Positions 26,200 through 35,085 are shown, numbered from the stretch's first letter. The stretch is 64,000 nucleotides of DNA from Streptomyces sp. CA-278952 (GCF_028747205.1 NZ_CP112880.1:2542001-2606000), one strand, 5' to 3'. Numbers and translations: made by a program. The notes: generated from the letters alone by a model not told the origin.

Positions 26200-26514
26200 G
26201 CTCGTTCCCCTTCCTGAAACCAGCTCATCGCAACCGGCGGCCCCATGACAGGCGCTGCCTCACCGGCATCGAACACATTGCTTCTTCGCCATTATCCCGC
26301 ATCAATGACCCCGATGACCAACATCGGTGTGCATCGCTTGCGCAACGCGCTCTCTCAAAACCACCCAATTCGGCGATCCGGCTGCGATACTGCGCCGCCC
26401 CGGACCCCCAGGTGAGAGCCAATTGTTAGACGCAGGTCACATCTCTGCCCAGCTCAGGATCGGCCATGCTTGCCTGCAGTGGCAACGATGCCCGAGCAGC
26501 GAGGGGATACCGGA
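26200..26514. other. intergenic region between divergent genes
   Basis: A 315-bp gap between the DUF3117 gene (minus) and the enoyl-CoA hydratase gene (plus). It is less GC-rich than its surroundings, with an A/T patch at 26285-26320, so it probably holds both promoters. I see no hairpin of note and no coding pattern. Confidence 0.4.
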
Positions 26515-27327
26515 ATGGCCGACGAGCCGGCGAACACCGTCCTGTACGACGTGAGCGAAGGTCTCGCGACGATCACGATCAACCGACCCGGCGCGATGAA
26601 CGCCATGAACACCGCGGCGAAGATCGCGCTGCGGGACGCGCTGCTGGCGGCTTCGGCGGACGCGGGGGTCCGGGCGGTGCTGCTCACGGCCACCGGGCGC
26701 GCCTTCTGCGTCGGCCAGGACCTCAAGGAGCACGTCGCCACGCTCTCGGCCACCCGCGAGGCGGGCGCCGGGAACGCGCTGAGCACGGTGCGGGAGCACT
26801 ACAACCCGATCGTGCGGGCGATCACCGGGATGGCGAAGCCGGTCGTCGCCGGGGTGAACGGCGTCGCGGCGGGGGCCGGGTTCGGATTCGCGCTCGCGGC
26901 CGACTACCGGGTGGTCGCCGACACCGCCTCGTTCAACACCTCGTTCGCGGGCGTCGCACTCACCGCCGACTCGGGCGTGTCCTGGACGCTGCCCCGGCTG
27001 ATCGGGCAGAGCCGCGCCGCCGATCTGCTGTTCTTCCCGCGGTCGGTCTCCGCGCAGGACGCGTACGAGCTGGGGATCGTCAACCGGGTCGTCCCCGCGG
27101 CCGAGCTGGCCGATGAGGCGGCGGCGGTGGCCCGGGCCCTGGCGGACGGTCCCACCGTGGCGTACGCGGCGCTGAAGGAGTCGATGGCGTACGGCGCCGG
27201 GCACACGCTCGCCGAGGCGCTGGAGAAGGAGGACGAACTCCAGACCCGGGCGGGCGCGTCGCAGGACCACACCATCGCGGTGGAGGCGTTCCTGGCCAAG
27301 GAGAAGCCGGTCTACCTCGGGAAGTAG
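26515..27327 (+). CDS. enoyl-CoA hydratase/isomerase (PaaG-like)
   Basis: A 270-residue crotonase-fold protein. Oxyanion-hole segments are G-R-A-F-C-V-G-Q-D-L and N-G-V-A-A-G-A-G-F-G. The position that is the catalytic Glu of hydratases reads ALTADSGVSW, with Asp rather than Glu, as in isomerases of the phenylacetate pathway. The exact substrate is unknown. The ATG at 26515 has GAGGGG upstream. Confidence 0.85.
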   Translation: MADEPANTVLYDVSEGLATITINRPGAMNAMNTAAKIALRDALLAASADAGVRAVLLTATGRAFCVGQDLKEHVATLSATREAGAGNALSTVREHYNPIVRAITGMAKPVVAGVNGVAAGAGFGFALAADYRVVADTASFNTSFAGVALTADSGVSWTLPRLIGQSRAADLLFFPRSVSAQDAYELGIVNRVVPAAELADEAAAVARALADGPTVAYAALKESMAYGAGHTLAEALEKEDELQTRAGASQDHTIAVEAFLAKEKPVYLGK

Positions 27328-27334
27328 CCGCGGC

Positions 27335-27931
27335 TCAGCGCGGCGCCGCCCCGCCGCCGCGCGCCACGCAGTCCGCGAGGTGGTCGTCGACCAGTCCGCA
27401 GGCCTGCATCAGCGCGTAGGCGGTGGTGGGGCCGACGAAGCGGATCGAGCGCTTCTTCAACGCCTTGGCGAGCGCGGTGGACTCCGGCGTGACGGCCGGG
27501 ACGTCCGAGAGACCGCGCGGGGCGGGCCGGCCGGCCGGGTCGGGGGCGTAGGACCAGATCAGCTCGTCCAGCTCCCCCTCCGACCAGTCGGCGAGCACCT
27601 TGGCGTTGGCGAGGGTCGCGTCGACCTTGGCCTTGTTGCGGATGATCCCCGGGTCGGCCAGGAGCCGCTCCCGGTCGGCGTCGGTGAACTTCGCGACCGC
27701 CTCGATCCGGAAGCCCTCGAACGCGGTACGGAAGGTCTCGCGGCGGCGCAGGATCGTGATCCAGGAGAGCCCGGACTGGAAGGCCTCCAGACAGAGCCGT
27801 TCGAACAGGGCGTCGTCCCCGTGGACGGCCCGGCCCCACTCGTTGTCGTGGTAGGCGAGGTAGTCCTCGGCGGACAGGCCCCACGGGCAGCGCAGCCCGC
27901 CGTCGGGGGCGGCCAGGGCCGCGCCGCTCAT
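27335..27931 (-). CDS. tag: DNA-3-methyladenine glycosylase I
   Basis: 198 residues, TagI family. It starts with the zinc-site Cys in CPWG, then Y-H-D-N-E-W-G, and ends with the other half of the zinc site in D-D-H-L-A-D-C. The helix-hairpin-helix-like core is FQSGLSWITILRRRETFR. It excises 3-methyladenine in base-excision repair. It overlaps the DivIVA-like gene by 4 nt (ATGA). Confidence 0.93.
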   Translation of the reverse strand: MSGAALAAPDGGLRCPWGLSAEDYLAYHDNEWGRAVHGDDALFERLCLEAFQSGLSWITILRRRETFRTAFEGFRIEAVAKFTDADRERLLADPGIIRNKAKVDATLANAKVLADWSEGELDELIWSYAPDPAGRPAPRGLSDVPAVTPESTALAKALKKRSIRFVGPTTAYALMQACGLVDDHLADCVARGGGAAPR

Positions 27932-28332
27932 CGCCCGTCCTCCTCGGCGCGGCCCGAGCTGTTCGCGTGGCCGCCCGGTTCCGCGGGCCGGTCGCCCGGC
28001 TGCTTGAAGAGGTCGGTGCCCGTCGTCACCGCTGCGGCCTGCACCCCGGCCAGGGCGGATTCCAGCTCGGCGATCCGGGCGTCGCGCTCGGCCAGCTCGG
28101 CGCCGAGCCGGGACAGCGCCTCGTCGACGTCCGCCATCCGGTAGCCGCGGGGGGCCATGGGCAGGCGCAGCGCCTCGATGTCCGCCCGGCCGACCGGGCG
28201 GGTCGCGGGCAGCGGATCGGTGAACCGGTCGGGCGGGACGTCCTGCAGCACGGCGCTCCCACCGCCTCCGACCACCGCGAGGGTGACCGCGGTGACGACC
28301 ACGACCATCGTGAGCAGCAAGAACCAGAACAC
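27928..28332 (-). CDS. DivIVA-domain membrane protein
   Basis: About 134 residues: one N-terminal transmembrane helix (VFWFLLLTMVVVVTAVTLAVV), then the DivIVA-like motif R-G-Y-R-M-A-D-V-D-E-A-L and a coiled coil (ELAERDARIAELESAL). I chose the GTG at 28332 because GGGGAG lies 6 nt upstream; ATG at 28338 and 28380 are alternatives. It probably has a role in polar or cell-division scaffolding. It overlaps tag. Confidence 0.75.
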   Translation of the reverse strand: MFWFLLLTMVVVVTAVTLAVVGGGGSAVLQDVPPDRFTDPLPATRPVGRADIEALRLPMAPRGYRMADVDEALSRLGAELAERDARIAELESALAGVQAAAVTTGTDLFKQPGDRPAEPGGHANSSGRAEEDGR

Positions 28333-28455
28333 GCGCATCTCCCCGGGGGCGGAAACCTCGTCCGGCTCCGATCGTGCCATGCGGCACGGACAAGTCGGGG
28401 CCGGCCCGGTGAGGCCTTAGGGTCGCAAGCGGGCTATCTGAGGAGGAAACACGGG

Positions 28456-29328
28456 ATGCGAAGCGGTGCACTCAGGCTGGGGCGGCGGGAGTTCGGTCCG
28501 CATGAGCCGGTGATCATGGCGATCGTGAACCGGACCCCGGACTCCTTCTACGACCAGGGCGCCACGTTCGGGGACGAGCCGGCGCTGGCCCGGGTCGAGC
28601 AGGCGGTGGCCGAGGGTGCCGCGATCATCGACATCGGCGGGGTGAAGGCGGGCCCCGGCGAGGAGGTGAGCGCCGAGGAGGAGGCGCGCCGCACGGTCGG
28701 GTTCGTCGCCGAGGTCCGCCGCCGCCACCCGTCCGTGGTGATCAGCGTGGACACCTGGCGGCACGACGTGGGCGAGGCGGTCTGCGAGGCCGGGGCCGAT
28801 CTGCTGAACGACGCGTGGGGCGGGGTGGACCCGAAGCTGGCGGAGGTCGCCGCGCGGTACGGGGCGGGCCTCGTGTGCACGCACGCGGGCGGCGCGGAGC
28901 CGCGGACCCGGCCGCACCGGATCGCGTACGAGGACGTCATGGCGGACATCCTGCGGGTGACCGTGGGACTGGCCGAGCGGGCGGTGGAGCTCGGGGTGCG
29001 GCCGGACGGGATCATGATCGATCCGGGGCACGACTTCGGGAAGAACACCCGGCACTCGCTGGAGGCGACGCGGCGGCTCGGGGAGATGGCGGAGACCGGG
29101 TGGCCGGTGCTGGTGTCCCTGTCCAACAAGGACTTCGTGGGCGAGACGCTGGACCGGCCGGTGAAGGAGCGCGTCATCGGCACGCTGGCGACGACGGCGG
29201 TCTCGGCGTGGCTGGGGGCGCGGGTGTACCGGGTGCACGAGGTGGCGGAGACGCGGCAGGTCCTGGACATGGTGGCGTCCGTTGCCGGGCATCGGGCGCC
29301 GGCCGTGGCGCGGAGGGGGTTGGCGTAG
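28456..29328 (+). CDS. folP2: dihydropteroate synthase-like protein (FolP2)
   Basis: A 290-residue TIM barrel. Pterin-binding motifs: I-V-N-R-T-P-D-S-F-Y-D near the N-terminus, D-I-G-G-V-K-A-G-P-G, S-V-D-T-W-R, D-P-G-H-D-F-G-K-N. It matches the FolP2 paralogue of actinobacteria, whose mycobacterial member lacked measurable DHPS activity as I recall, so folate synthesis is not assured. The SD is AGGAGG. Confidence 0.85.
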   Translation: MRSGALRLGRREFGPHEPVIMAIVNRTPDSFYDQGATFGDEPALARVEQAVAEGAAIIDIGGVKAGPGEEVSAEEEARRTVGFVAEVRRRHPSVVISVDTWRHDVGEAVCEAGADLLNDAWGGVDPKLAEVAARYGAGLVCTHAGGAEPRTRPHRIAYEDVMADILRVTVGLAERAVELGVRPDGIMIDPGHDFGKNTRHSLEATRRLGEMAETGWPVLVSLSNKDFVGETLDRPVKERVIGTLATTAVSAWLGARVYRVHEVAETRQVLDMVASVAGHRAPAVARRGLA

Positions 29329-29350
29329 GTCGCCGCCTGCCCGCGGCGGG

Positions 29351-29382
29351 CGGGGTCCGGGGGCGCTTGCCCCCGGGCCCCG
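29351..29382. terminator. terminator after folP2
   Basis: A 14-bp stem with one G-T pairing (29351-29364 with 29369-29382) and loop GCTT, directly after folP2. Confidence 0.8.
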
Positions 29383-29385
29383 CTT

Positions 29386-29640
29386 CTCAAGCGCCGGAGG
29401 GGCTGGAAAGGATGCCCTCAATCGCCGGGCGGGCTGGGTTCGGCCGGACTGGCCGACACGACGCCCTCAAGCGCCGGGCAGGCTCGAGGTGGCCGGATCG
29501 GCCGAAAAGATGCCCTCAAGCGCCGGGCGGGCTTGGGGTGGCCGGGCGGGCTAGGTATGGCCGGGCGGGCTGAGTGTGGCCGGCTCGACCCGGAGGTGCC
29601 CCCAGGTCGAAAGATGTCCTCAATCGCCGGACGGGCTTGA
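29386..29640. repeat. cluster of dispersed intergenic repeats
   Basis: This 367-bp gap (29329-29695) holds five copies of a 21-23 bp motif around CCTCAAGCGCCGGGCGGGCT (29386-29406, 29415-29436, 29464-29486, 29513-29535, 29618-29640) plus partial copies (29541-29553, 29560-29573). The spacers share GTGGCCGG. Such motifs are widespread downstream of genes in Streptomyces. Confidence 0.8.
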
Positions 29641-29695
29641 AGTGGCCGGGTCGGCTTGAGGTGGCCTGGCGGGCTCGGGGTGCCGGGGGCTGAGG

Positions 29696-30481
29696 TCAGC
29701 GGCCGACCTCCTTCGTGACCAGCGTCACCGCTTCCTCCACGTCGTCCGTCACGTGGAAGAGCAGCAGGTCCTTCTCCGAGGCCTTGCCCTGGGCCACCAC
29801 CGTGTCGCGGAGCCAGTCGATCAGGCCGCCCCAGTAGGCCGTGCCGAACAGGACGATCGGGAAGCGGGTGACCTTGCCGGTCTGGACGAGGGTCAGCGCC
29901 TCGAAGAGTTCGTCCAGGGTGCCGAGGCCGCCGGGGAGGACCACGAAGCCCTGGGCGTACTTCACGAACATCGTCTTGCGGACGAAGAAGTAGCGGAAGT
30001 TGACGCCGATGTCGACGTGCGGGTTGAGGCCCGACTCGAAGGGCAGCTCGATGCCGAGGCCGACCGAGACGCCCTTCGCCTCCCGGGCTCCCTTGTTGGC
30101 GGCCTCCATCGCGCCCGGGCCGCCGCCGGTGATCACCGCGAAGCCCGCGTCGACCAGTGCCTTGCCGAGCTGGACGCCGGCCTCGTACTCCGGTGATCCG
30201 TCCGGGGTGCGGGCCGAGCCGAAGACGCTGATCGCGCTCGGCAGTTCGGCGAGTGCGCCGAAGCCCTCGACGAACTCCGACTGGATGCGCATCACCCGCC
30301 AGGGGTCGGTGTGCACCCACTCGGAGTCGCCCTCGGAGTCCAGCAGCCGCTGGTCGGTCGTGCCGGGCTGGACCTGCTCCCTGCGGCGCAGGACCGGGCC
30401 CAGCCACTGTTCCTCGGGGCTGACCGCTCCCTCGGGAACCTCCGCACCCTCGGGGATCCGTGCGTCTTCGGCGTTGCCCAT
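29696..30481 (-). CDS. LOG-family (TIGR00730) phosphoribohydrolase-like protein
   Basis: A 261-residue Rossmann-fold protein. Nucleotide motifs G-G-G-P-G-A-M-E and the LOG signature L-P-G-G-L-G-T-L-D-E are intact, with Y-F-F-V-R-K before it. It is related to cytokinin riboside monophosphate phosphoribohydrolases, often misnamed lysine decarboxylases. It starts at ATG behind GGAGGGAG. It is near dapE, as in mycobacteria (Rv1205). Confidence 0.9.
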   Translation of the reverse strand: MGNAEDARIPEGAEVPEGAVSPEEQWLGPVLRRREQVQPGTTDQRLLDSEGDSEWVHTDPWRVMRIQSEFVEGFGALAELPSAISVFGSARTPDGSPEYEAGVQLGKALVDAGFAVITGGGPGAMEAANKGAREAKGVSVGLGIELPFESGLNPHVDIGVNFRYFFVRKTMFVKYAQGFVVLPGGLGTLDELFEALTLVQTGKVTRFPIVLFGTAYWGGLIDWLRDTVVAQGKASEKDLLLFHVTDDVEEAVTLVTKEVGR

Positions 30482-30588
30482 GTTCCGCTCCCTCCACCGA
30501 CCCGCGTCGCGCTGGGTCGTGTCGTACTGCGTACGGCCAGCGTAGATCGGCGGAGGTTACGTACGGGGGAATGCCGTGCGTCGGGCGG

Positions 30589-31668
30589 TCAGCCGGTCAG
30601 CCAGGAGCGCAGCCGGTCCTCGCAGTGGGTGATCTTCGCGACCGCCACGTGCTCGTCGCGCTTGTGGGCGTACATCGGGTCACCGGGTCCGTAGTTGACC
30701 GCGGGGACGCCGAGCGAGCCGAAGCGGGAGACGTCGGTCCAGCCGAACTTGGGCCGGGCGGTGCCGCCGACGGCGGTCATGAACGCCTGGGCGGCGGGGT
30801 GGGAGAGGCCGGGCATGGCGGCGCCGGAGTGGTCGTCGATGACGATCTCGGCCACGCCGCAGTCGGCGAAGACCTCGCGGACGTGGGCGACGGCCTCCTC
30901 CTCGGTGCGGTCCGGGGCGTATCGGTAGTTGACGACGACGGTGCAGGCGTCCGGGATGACGTTGGTGGCGACGCCGCCCTCGATGCCGACGGCGTTGAGG
31001 CCCTCGCGGTATTCGAGGCCGTCGATGACCGGGCGGCGGGGCTCGTACGCGGCGAGCTTCGCCAGGATCGGGGCGGCGGCGTGGACGGCGTTGGAGCCCA
31101 TCCAACTGCGCGCCGAGTGGGCCCGCTCCCCCGCCGTCCGCAGGTGGACCCGGAGGGTGCCCTGGCAGCCGCCCTCGACCTCGCCGTCGGAAGGCTCCAG
31201 CAGCACGGCGAAGTCCCCGGCGAGCCATTCGGGGTGGGCGTCGGCGATGTGGCCGAGGCCGTTGAGGTGCGCGGCGACCTCTTCGTTGTCGTAGAAGATG
31301 AACGTCAGGTCGCGGTTGGGCTCGGGGACCGTCGCGGCGATCCGGAGCTGGACGGCGACGCCGGACTTCATGTCGGAGGTCCCGCAGCCCCAGAGGATCC
31401 CGTTCCCGTCGAGGCGGGAGGGGACGTTGTCGGCGATCGGCACGGTGTCGATGTGCCCGGCGAGGACGACGCGCTCGGGGCGGCCCAGGTCCGTGCGGGC
31501 GACGACGTTGTTGCCGTGGCGGTCGACGGTGAGGTGGGGCAGGGCGCGCAGGGCCGATTCGATCGCGTCGGCGAGGGCCTTCTCCTCCCCGCTGACCGAG
31601 GGGAAGTCGACGAGCCGGGCGGTGAGCGCCGGTCCGTCCAGGGTGAGGTCAAGGGTGCTGTCGGCCAT
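30589..31668 (-). CDS. dapE: succinyl-diaminopimelate desuccinylase
   Basis: A 359-residue M20-family dinuclear zinc amidohydrolase. Metal ligands: His in A-G-H-I-D-T-V, Asp in T-S-D-M-K-S-G, the Glu pair in Y-D-N-E-E-V. It releases succinate from N-succinyl-LL-DAP in the lysine/peptidoglycan DAP pathway. dapC lies about 2 kb further on, which supports the call. It is divergent, 61 bp apart, from the next gene; both have leaderless promoters. Confidence 0.9.
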   Translation of the reverse strand: MADSTLDLTLDGPALTARLVDFPSVSGEEKALADAIESALRALPHLTVDRHGNNVVARTDLGRPERVVLAGHIDTVPIADNVPSRLDGNGILWGCGTSDMKSGVAVQLRIAATVPEPNRDLTFIFYDNEEVAAHLNGLGHIADAHPEWLAGDFAVLLEPSDGEVEGGCQGTLRVHLRTAGERAHSARSWMGSNAVHAAAPILAKLAAYEPRRPVIDGLEYREGLNAVGIEGGVATNVIPDACTVVVNYRYAPDRTEEEAVAHVREVFADCGVAEIVIDDHSGAAMPGLSHPAAQAFMTAVGGTARPKFGWTDVSRFGSLGVPAVNYGPGDPMYAHKRDEHVAVAKITHCEDRLRSWLTG

Positions 31669-31675
31669 GGGCCCG

Positions 31676-31681
31676 ACCCTA
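31676..31681 (-). promoter_or_regulatory. candidate leaderless -10 box (TAGGGT) of dapE
   Basis: TAGGGT read on the minus strand lies exactly 7 nt before the dapE ATG at 31668. Confidence 0.5.
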
Positions 31682-31717
31682 AGGGACTTGGGTGGCGGCC
31701 CGGGCCGGACCCTCCAG

Positions 31718-31723
31718 TACGGT
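31718..31723 (+). promoter_or_regulatory. candidate leaderless -10 box (TACGGT)
   Basis: TACGGT lies 6 nt before the GTG at 31730, and no SD is seen. It is back to back with the dapE promoter. Confidence 0.5.
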
Positions 31724-31729
31724 GGGCCC

Positions 31730-32656
31730 GTGCCCAGGACAGCCAGCCCTCGCCGACGACGCCTCCTCCGCTACGGGGCCGCCCTCGCCGTGCTCGCGGC
31801 GCTGGGCGGTTATCTGGCCGTGCAGTACGACTCGTCCGGGTCGAAGAATCCGCCGCGCTGTGTGGTGGAGGCGAAGGACGGGGACGGGGACGGGACGCAG
31901 CGTTACGAGATGAGCCTCGCCCAGGCCGTCAACGCGGCGACGATCTCCGCGGTCGGCACCACCCGGGGCATGCCCGAGCGGGCGGTGACCATCGCGCTGG
32001 CGACCGCGCTCCAGGAATCCACGCTCCGCAACATCGACTACGGGGACCGGGACTCGGTGGGCCTGTTCCAGCAGCGGCCCTCGCAGGGCTGGGGCACCGT
32101 GGAGCAGATCATGGACCCGGTCTACTCGTCGGAGAAGTTCTACGAGGGCCTGGCCGAGGTGCCGGGCTATTCGCGCCTCCCGCTGACCGTGGCCGCGCAG
32201 CGCGTGCAGCGCAGTGGGTTCCCGCAGGCGTACGCGAAGCACGAGCCGGACGCCGCCCTGCTGGCCGCCGCGCTGACCGGGCGCAGGCCGGCCTCGCTGA
32301 ACTGCACCCCGTCGACGGCCACGGCGGACGGCCCGGGGGATGCCGCGCGGGTGCGGACCGAGCTGGTGCGCGCCTTCGGCAAGGATGTGCTGCCCGGCGC
32401 GGTGGCCGCGGGCGCGTCCGCGGCGTCGACCGTCTCGGTGCCGGTCCCGGCGGCCTCGGCGCGGTCCGAGGACAAGGGCGCTCCGCAGCGGGGCTGGGAG
32501 CTGGCGCACTGGGCCGTGGCACAGTCCGAGGCCCTGCGGATCGAGCGCGTGAGCTACGCGGACCGGGTCTGGGACGCCGGTTCGGGCTGGCGGACGGAAC
32601 GCGCGAAGGGTAAGGAATCGGGCACGACGGCGGTCAGGATCCGGGTCGTTCAGTAG
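31730..32656 (+). CDS. membrane-anchored protein, lytic-transglycosylase-like
   Basis: A 308-residue protein with an Arg-rich N-terminus, one signal/anchor helix (LLRYGAALAVLAALGGYLAV), then an extracytoplasmic domain with A-L-Q-E-S-T-L-R-N and G-L-F-Q-Q-R-P-S-Q-G-W-G-T. This resembles the catalytic-Glu helix of lysozyme-fold/transglycosylase-like actinobacterial proteins. Peptidoglycan cleavage is an inference. The C-terminal part is Ala/Ser-rich. Confidence 0.75.
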   Translation: MPRTASPRRRRLLRYGAALAVLAALGGYLAVQYDSSGSKNPPRCVVEAKDGDGDGTQRYEMSLAQAVNAATISAVGTTRGMPERAVTIALATALQESTLRNIDYGDRDSVGLFQQRPSQGWGTVEQIMDPVYSSEKFYEGLAEVPGYSRLPLTVAAQRVQRSGFPQAYAKHEPDAALLAAALTGRRPASLNCTPSTATADGPGDAARVRTELVRAFGKDVLPGAVAAGASAASTVSVPVPAASARSEDKGAPQRGWELAHWAVAQSEALRIERVSYADRVWDAGSGWRTERAKGKESGTTAVRIRVVQ

Positions 32657-32799
32657 TACGCCCCGTCACCCGTAGGGACCCTGGTCGGCATGGCCCCGGA
32701 CGTGTCCCGGGCGACTCCGCGCAACCTCGGGGACCTGCCCCCGTTCCCTTGCCGCGCAAGGGAAGTGACGGTTCATCGGGCTGCGGCGGTATGGATCGT

Positions 32800-32827
32800 T
32801 TGCCCGGGTTCTTCCGCTGCGGATAAT
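32800..32827 (+). promoter_or_regulatory. sigma70-type promoter
   Basis: TTGCCC (32800-32805), 16-bp spacer, GATAAT (32822-32827). This is the clearest vegetative-type promoter in the window, about 120 bp before the secreted protein start. Confidence 0.55.
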
Positions 32828-32946
32828 CGGACCCATTACGCAGTCTTTACCTTCGCCCACCGCAACCTCCCCCTCCCCCCAAGCGGTTGTCACTGCGTCC
32901 GATCACCGGACAGACAGATCCGTGCACAACCCGCTGAAGGAGCATC

Positions 32947-33402
32947 ATGTCCCTCCCCCTGACCCGTCGGATCGCTCGTGCCGCGCTGCTGATCGCCGCA
33001 GGCGCGGCCCCCGTGGTCGGTGCGGCCGGCGCCGCGAGCGCCGCAGAGCTCCCGGCGACCCCGGACCTGGGCGGACTGACCGCGCTGGACGGCGCCGGTC
33101 TCGGCAGCACCGTGGACAGCACCGTCCAGCAGGGCACCCAGGCGGCCGGCGACACCGGCGGCCGCCTCGTCGGCACGGCGGTCCCGGCCGCGGGCAAGAC
33201 CATCGGCAAGTCCGCCGGGGTGGCCATCCCGGCCGCCCAGGAGACCGCCGGCCAGGCCGCGGGCAACGCGGGCCAGGCCGTGGGCGGCGTGGCCGAGGCC
33301 GCTGGCGGCGGCCTGCCCACGGACGCGCTCGGCGGCGGCCTGCCCACCGACTCCCTGACCAAGGGCGGCCTCCCGCTGGGCGGTCTGCCGATCGGCGGCT
33401 GA
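32947..33402 (+). CDS. secreted Gly/Ala-rich protein
   Basis: 151 residues. A signal peptide (TRRIARAALLIAAGAAPVVG...) ends near A-S-A-A-E. The mature protein is low in charge and very rich in Gly, Ala and Thr, with a repeat-like tail G-G-G-L-P-T-D (twice) and G-G-L-P-L/I-G-G. It is probably an exported, partly disordered cell-surface or extracellular protein. The start has GAAGGAG upstream and the gene has its own promoter and terminator. Confidence 0.75.
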   Translation: MSLPLTRRIARAALLIAAGAAPVVGAAGAASAAELPATPDLGGLTALDGAGLGSTVDSTVQQGTQAAGDTGGRLVGTAVPAAGKTIGKSAGVAIPAAQETAGQAAGNAGQAVGGVAEAAGGGLPTDALGGGLPTDSLTKGGLPLGGLPIGG

Positions 33403-33430
33403 TCCACCGCAGCACCCGCAGCACCGGAAA

Positions 33431-33476
33431 CGCGCCGAGGGCCTCGGGAGTGCGCACTCCCGAGGCCCTCGGCGCG
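33431..33476. terminator. 46-bp perfect palindrome terminator
   Basis: A perfect 23-bp inverted repeat with no spacer (33431-33453 with 33454-33476), so the hairpin has about 20-21 bp and a tight loop. It separates the secreted protein gene from convergent dapC. Confidence 0.88.
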
Positions 33477-33504
33477 TCGCGCCGCCGCGCGGCGGCGACC
33501 GAGG

Positions 33505-34599
33505 TCAGGACAGGCGCTTGACCGCCGTCGCCACCCGCTCGTCGGTCGCGGTGAACGCCACCCGGACGAAACTCGCGCCCGCCGGGCCGTAGAAGTCGCC
33601 GGGCGCCACCAGGATGCCGAGCTCAGCGAGGTACGCCACGGTCTCCCAGCACGGCTCGTCGCGGGTCGCCCACAGGTAGAGGCTCGCCTCGCTGTGCTCG
33701 ATCCGGAAGCCGTGCGCCTCCAGCGCCGCGCGCAGGGCGAGGCGCCGGTCCGCGTAGCGGGCGCGCTGCTCGGACACGTGCACGTCGTCGCCGAGCGCGG
33801 CGACGGCCGCGGCCTGGACGGGGGCGGGCGCCATCATCCCGCCGTGCTTGCGGATGAGCAGCAGCTCGCCCAGGACGGCCGCGTCGCCCGCGATGAACGC
33901 GGCCCGGTATCCGGCCAGGTTGGAGCGCTTGGAGAGCGAGTGGACGGCGACGATGCCGTCGTAGTGGCCGCCGCAGACGTCCGGGTGGAGCACCGACACC
34001 GGCTCGGCGTCCCAGCCCAGCTCCAGGTAGCACTCGTCGCTGAAGACCAGCACGCCGTGCTCGCGCGCCCAGGCGACGATCCGGGTCAGCTCGTCCTTCG
34101 ACAGCACCTTGCCGGTGGGGTTGGAGGGCGAGTTGAGCCAGAGCAGCTTCAGCCCCGCCGGGTCCAGCTCGGTCGGGTCGTCGTAGACGACGGGCTCCGC
34201 TCCGCAGAGCCGGGCGCCGACCTCGTACGTCGGGTAGGCGAGCCGGGGGTAGGCCACCTTGTCGCCCGCTCCGAGCCCGAGCTGCGTCGGCAGCCAGGCC
34301 ACCAACTCCTTGGACCCGACGACCGGCAGCACGTTCGCGTGGCTCACGCCGACCGCGCCGAGGCGGCGCTCCACCCAGCCGGTGAGGGCGTCCCGCAGGG
34401 CCTCGGTGCCCCACACCGTCGGATAGCCGGGGCTGTCCGCGGCGGCGACGAGCGCCCGCTGGATGAGCTCGGGGACCGGGTCGACCGGGGTGCCGACGGA
34501 CAGGTCCACGATGCCGTCCGGATGGGCCTGGGCCGTCGACTTGTAGGGCGCGAGCTTGTCCCAGGGGAAGACCGGGAGGCGGGAGGAGACTGCGGACAC
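33505..34599 (-). CDS. dapC: succinyldiaminopimelate aminotransferase
   Basis: A 364-residue fold-type I aminotransferase. The PLP lysine is in V-H-S-L-S-K-R-S-N-L-A-G-Y-R. Other class I motifs: N-S-P-S-N-P-T-G and D-E-C-Y-L-E-L. The GTG at 34599 (VSAVSSRLPVFPW) fits the family start. It lies directly downstream of fdxA, the actinobacterial fdxA-dapC pair. It acts in DAP synthesis one step before DapE. Confidence 0.9.
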   Translation of the reverse strand: MSAVSSRLPVFPWDKLAPYKSTAQAHPDGIVDLSVGTPVDPVPELIQRALVAAADSPGYPTVWGTEALRDALTGWVERRLGAVGVSHANVLPVVGSKELVAWLPTQLGLGAGDKVAYPRLAYPTYEVGARLCGAEPVVYDDPTELDPAGLKLLWLNSPSNPTGKVLSKDELTRIVAWAREHGVLVFSDECYLELGWDAEPVSVLHPDVCGGHYDGIVAVHSLSKRSNLAGYRAAFIAGDAAVLGELLLIRKHGGMMAPAPVQAAAVAALGDDVHVSEQRARYADRRLALRAALEAHGFRIEHSEASLYLWATRDEPCWETVAYLAELGILVAPGDFYGPAGASFVRVAFTATDERVATAVKRLS

Positions 34600-34764
34600 G
34601 GCGCTCTGCTTTCTCGGGTGTTCTCTACGGGGCGGCGGGGCGGCGGAACGGACGGGGCGGCGGAACGGACGCGCGGCGGCAACGGCCCCGGACGTACGGG
34701 AAACGCCTCGGTCCCGCACGGTGACAAGCCGTACGGGACCGGGCCGCGCGCGTGGTGCCGCCGC

Positions 34765-35085
34765 TTACTGGTTCTGCGGCGGCAGTCCGGCGATGAACGC
34801 GTGGTCGCGCTCGATCAGACCGAGCTTCGAAGCACCGCCCGGAGAGCCGAGGTCGTCGAAGAACTCGACGTTCGCCTTGTAGTAGTCCTTCCACTCCTCC
34901 GGAGTGTCGTCCTCGTAGAAGATCGCCTCGACCGGGCAGACCGGCTCACAGGCTCCGCAGTCGACGCACTCGTCCGGGTGGATGTACAAGGACCGCTGAC
35001 CCTCGTAGATGCAGTCGACGGGGCACTCTTCGATGCAGGCCTTGTCCTTCACGTCGACACAAGGCTGCGCGATGACGTAGGTCAC
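34765..35085 (-). CDS. fdxA: 7Fe-type bacterial ferredoxin
   Basis: 106 residues starting MTYVIAQPCVDVKDKAC. Two Cys clusters are present: C-x7-C-x3-C...C-P (an irregular first motif giving [3Fe-4S]) and C-V-D-C-G-A-C-E-P-V-C-P for [4Fe-4S]. The acidic tail is standard for the family. It carries electrons, for example to P450s. The start follows AGGAGGAACG. Confidence 0.93.
   Translation of the reverse strand: MTYVIAQPCVDVKDKACIEECPVDCIYEGQRSLYIHPDECVDCGACEPVCPVEAIFYEDDTPEEWKDYYKANVEFFDDLGSPGGASKLGLIERDHAFIAGLPPQNQ

Noticed and set aside
28456-29328. Canonical folate-pathway dihydropteroate synthase
   Set aside because: Motifs and context fit the FolP2 paralogue rather than the folate-operon FolP1, so activity is left open.
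32922-33521. Alternative plus-strand frame over the secreted protein gene
   Set aside because: Arg/Pro-rich out-of-frame translation; the frame at 32947 has an SD, signal peptide and terminator.
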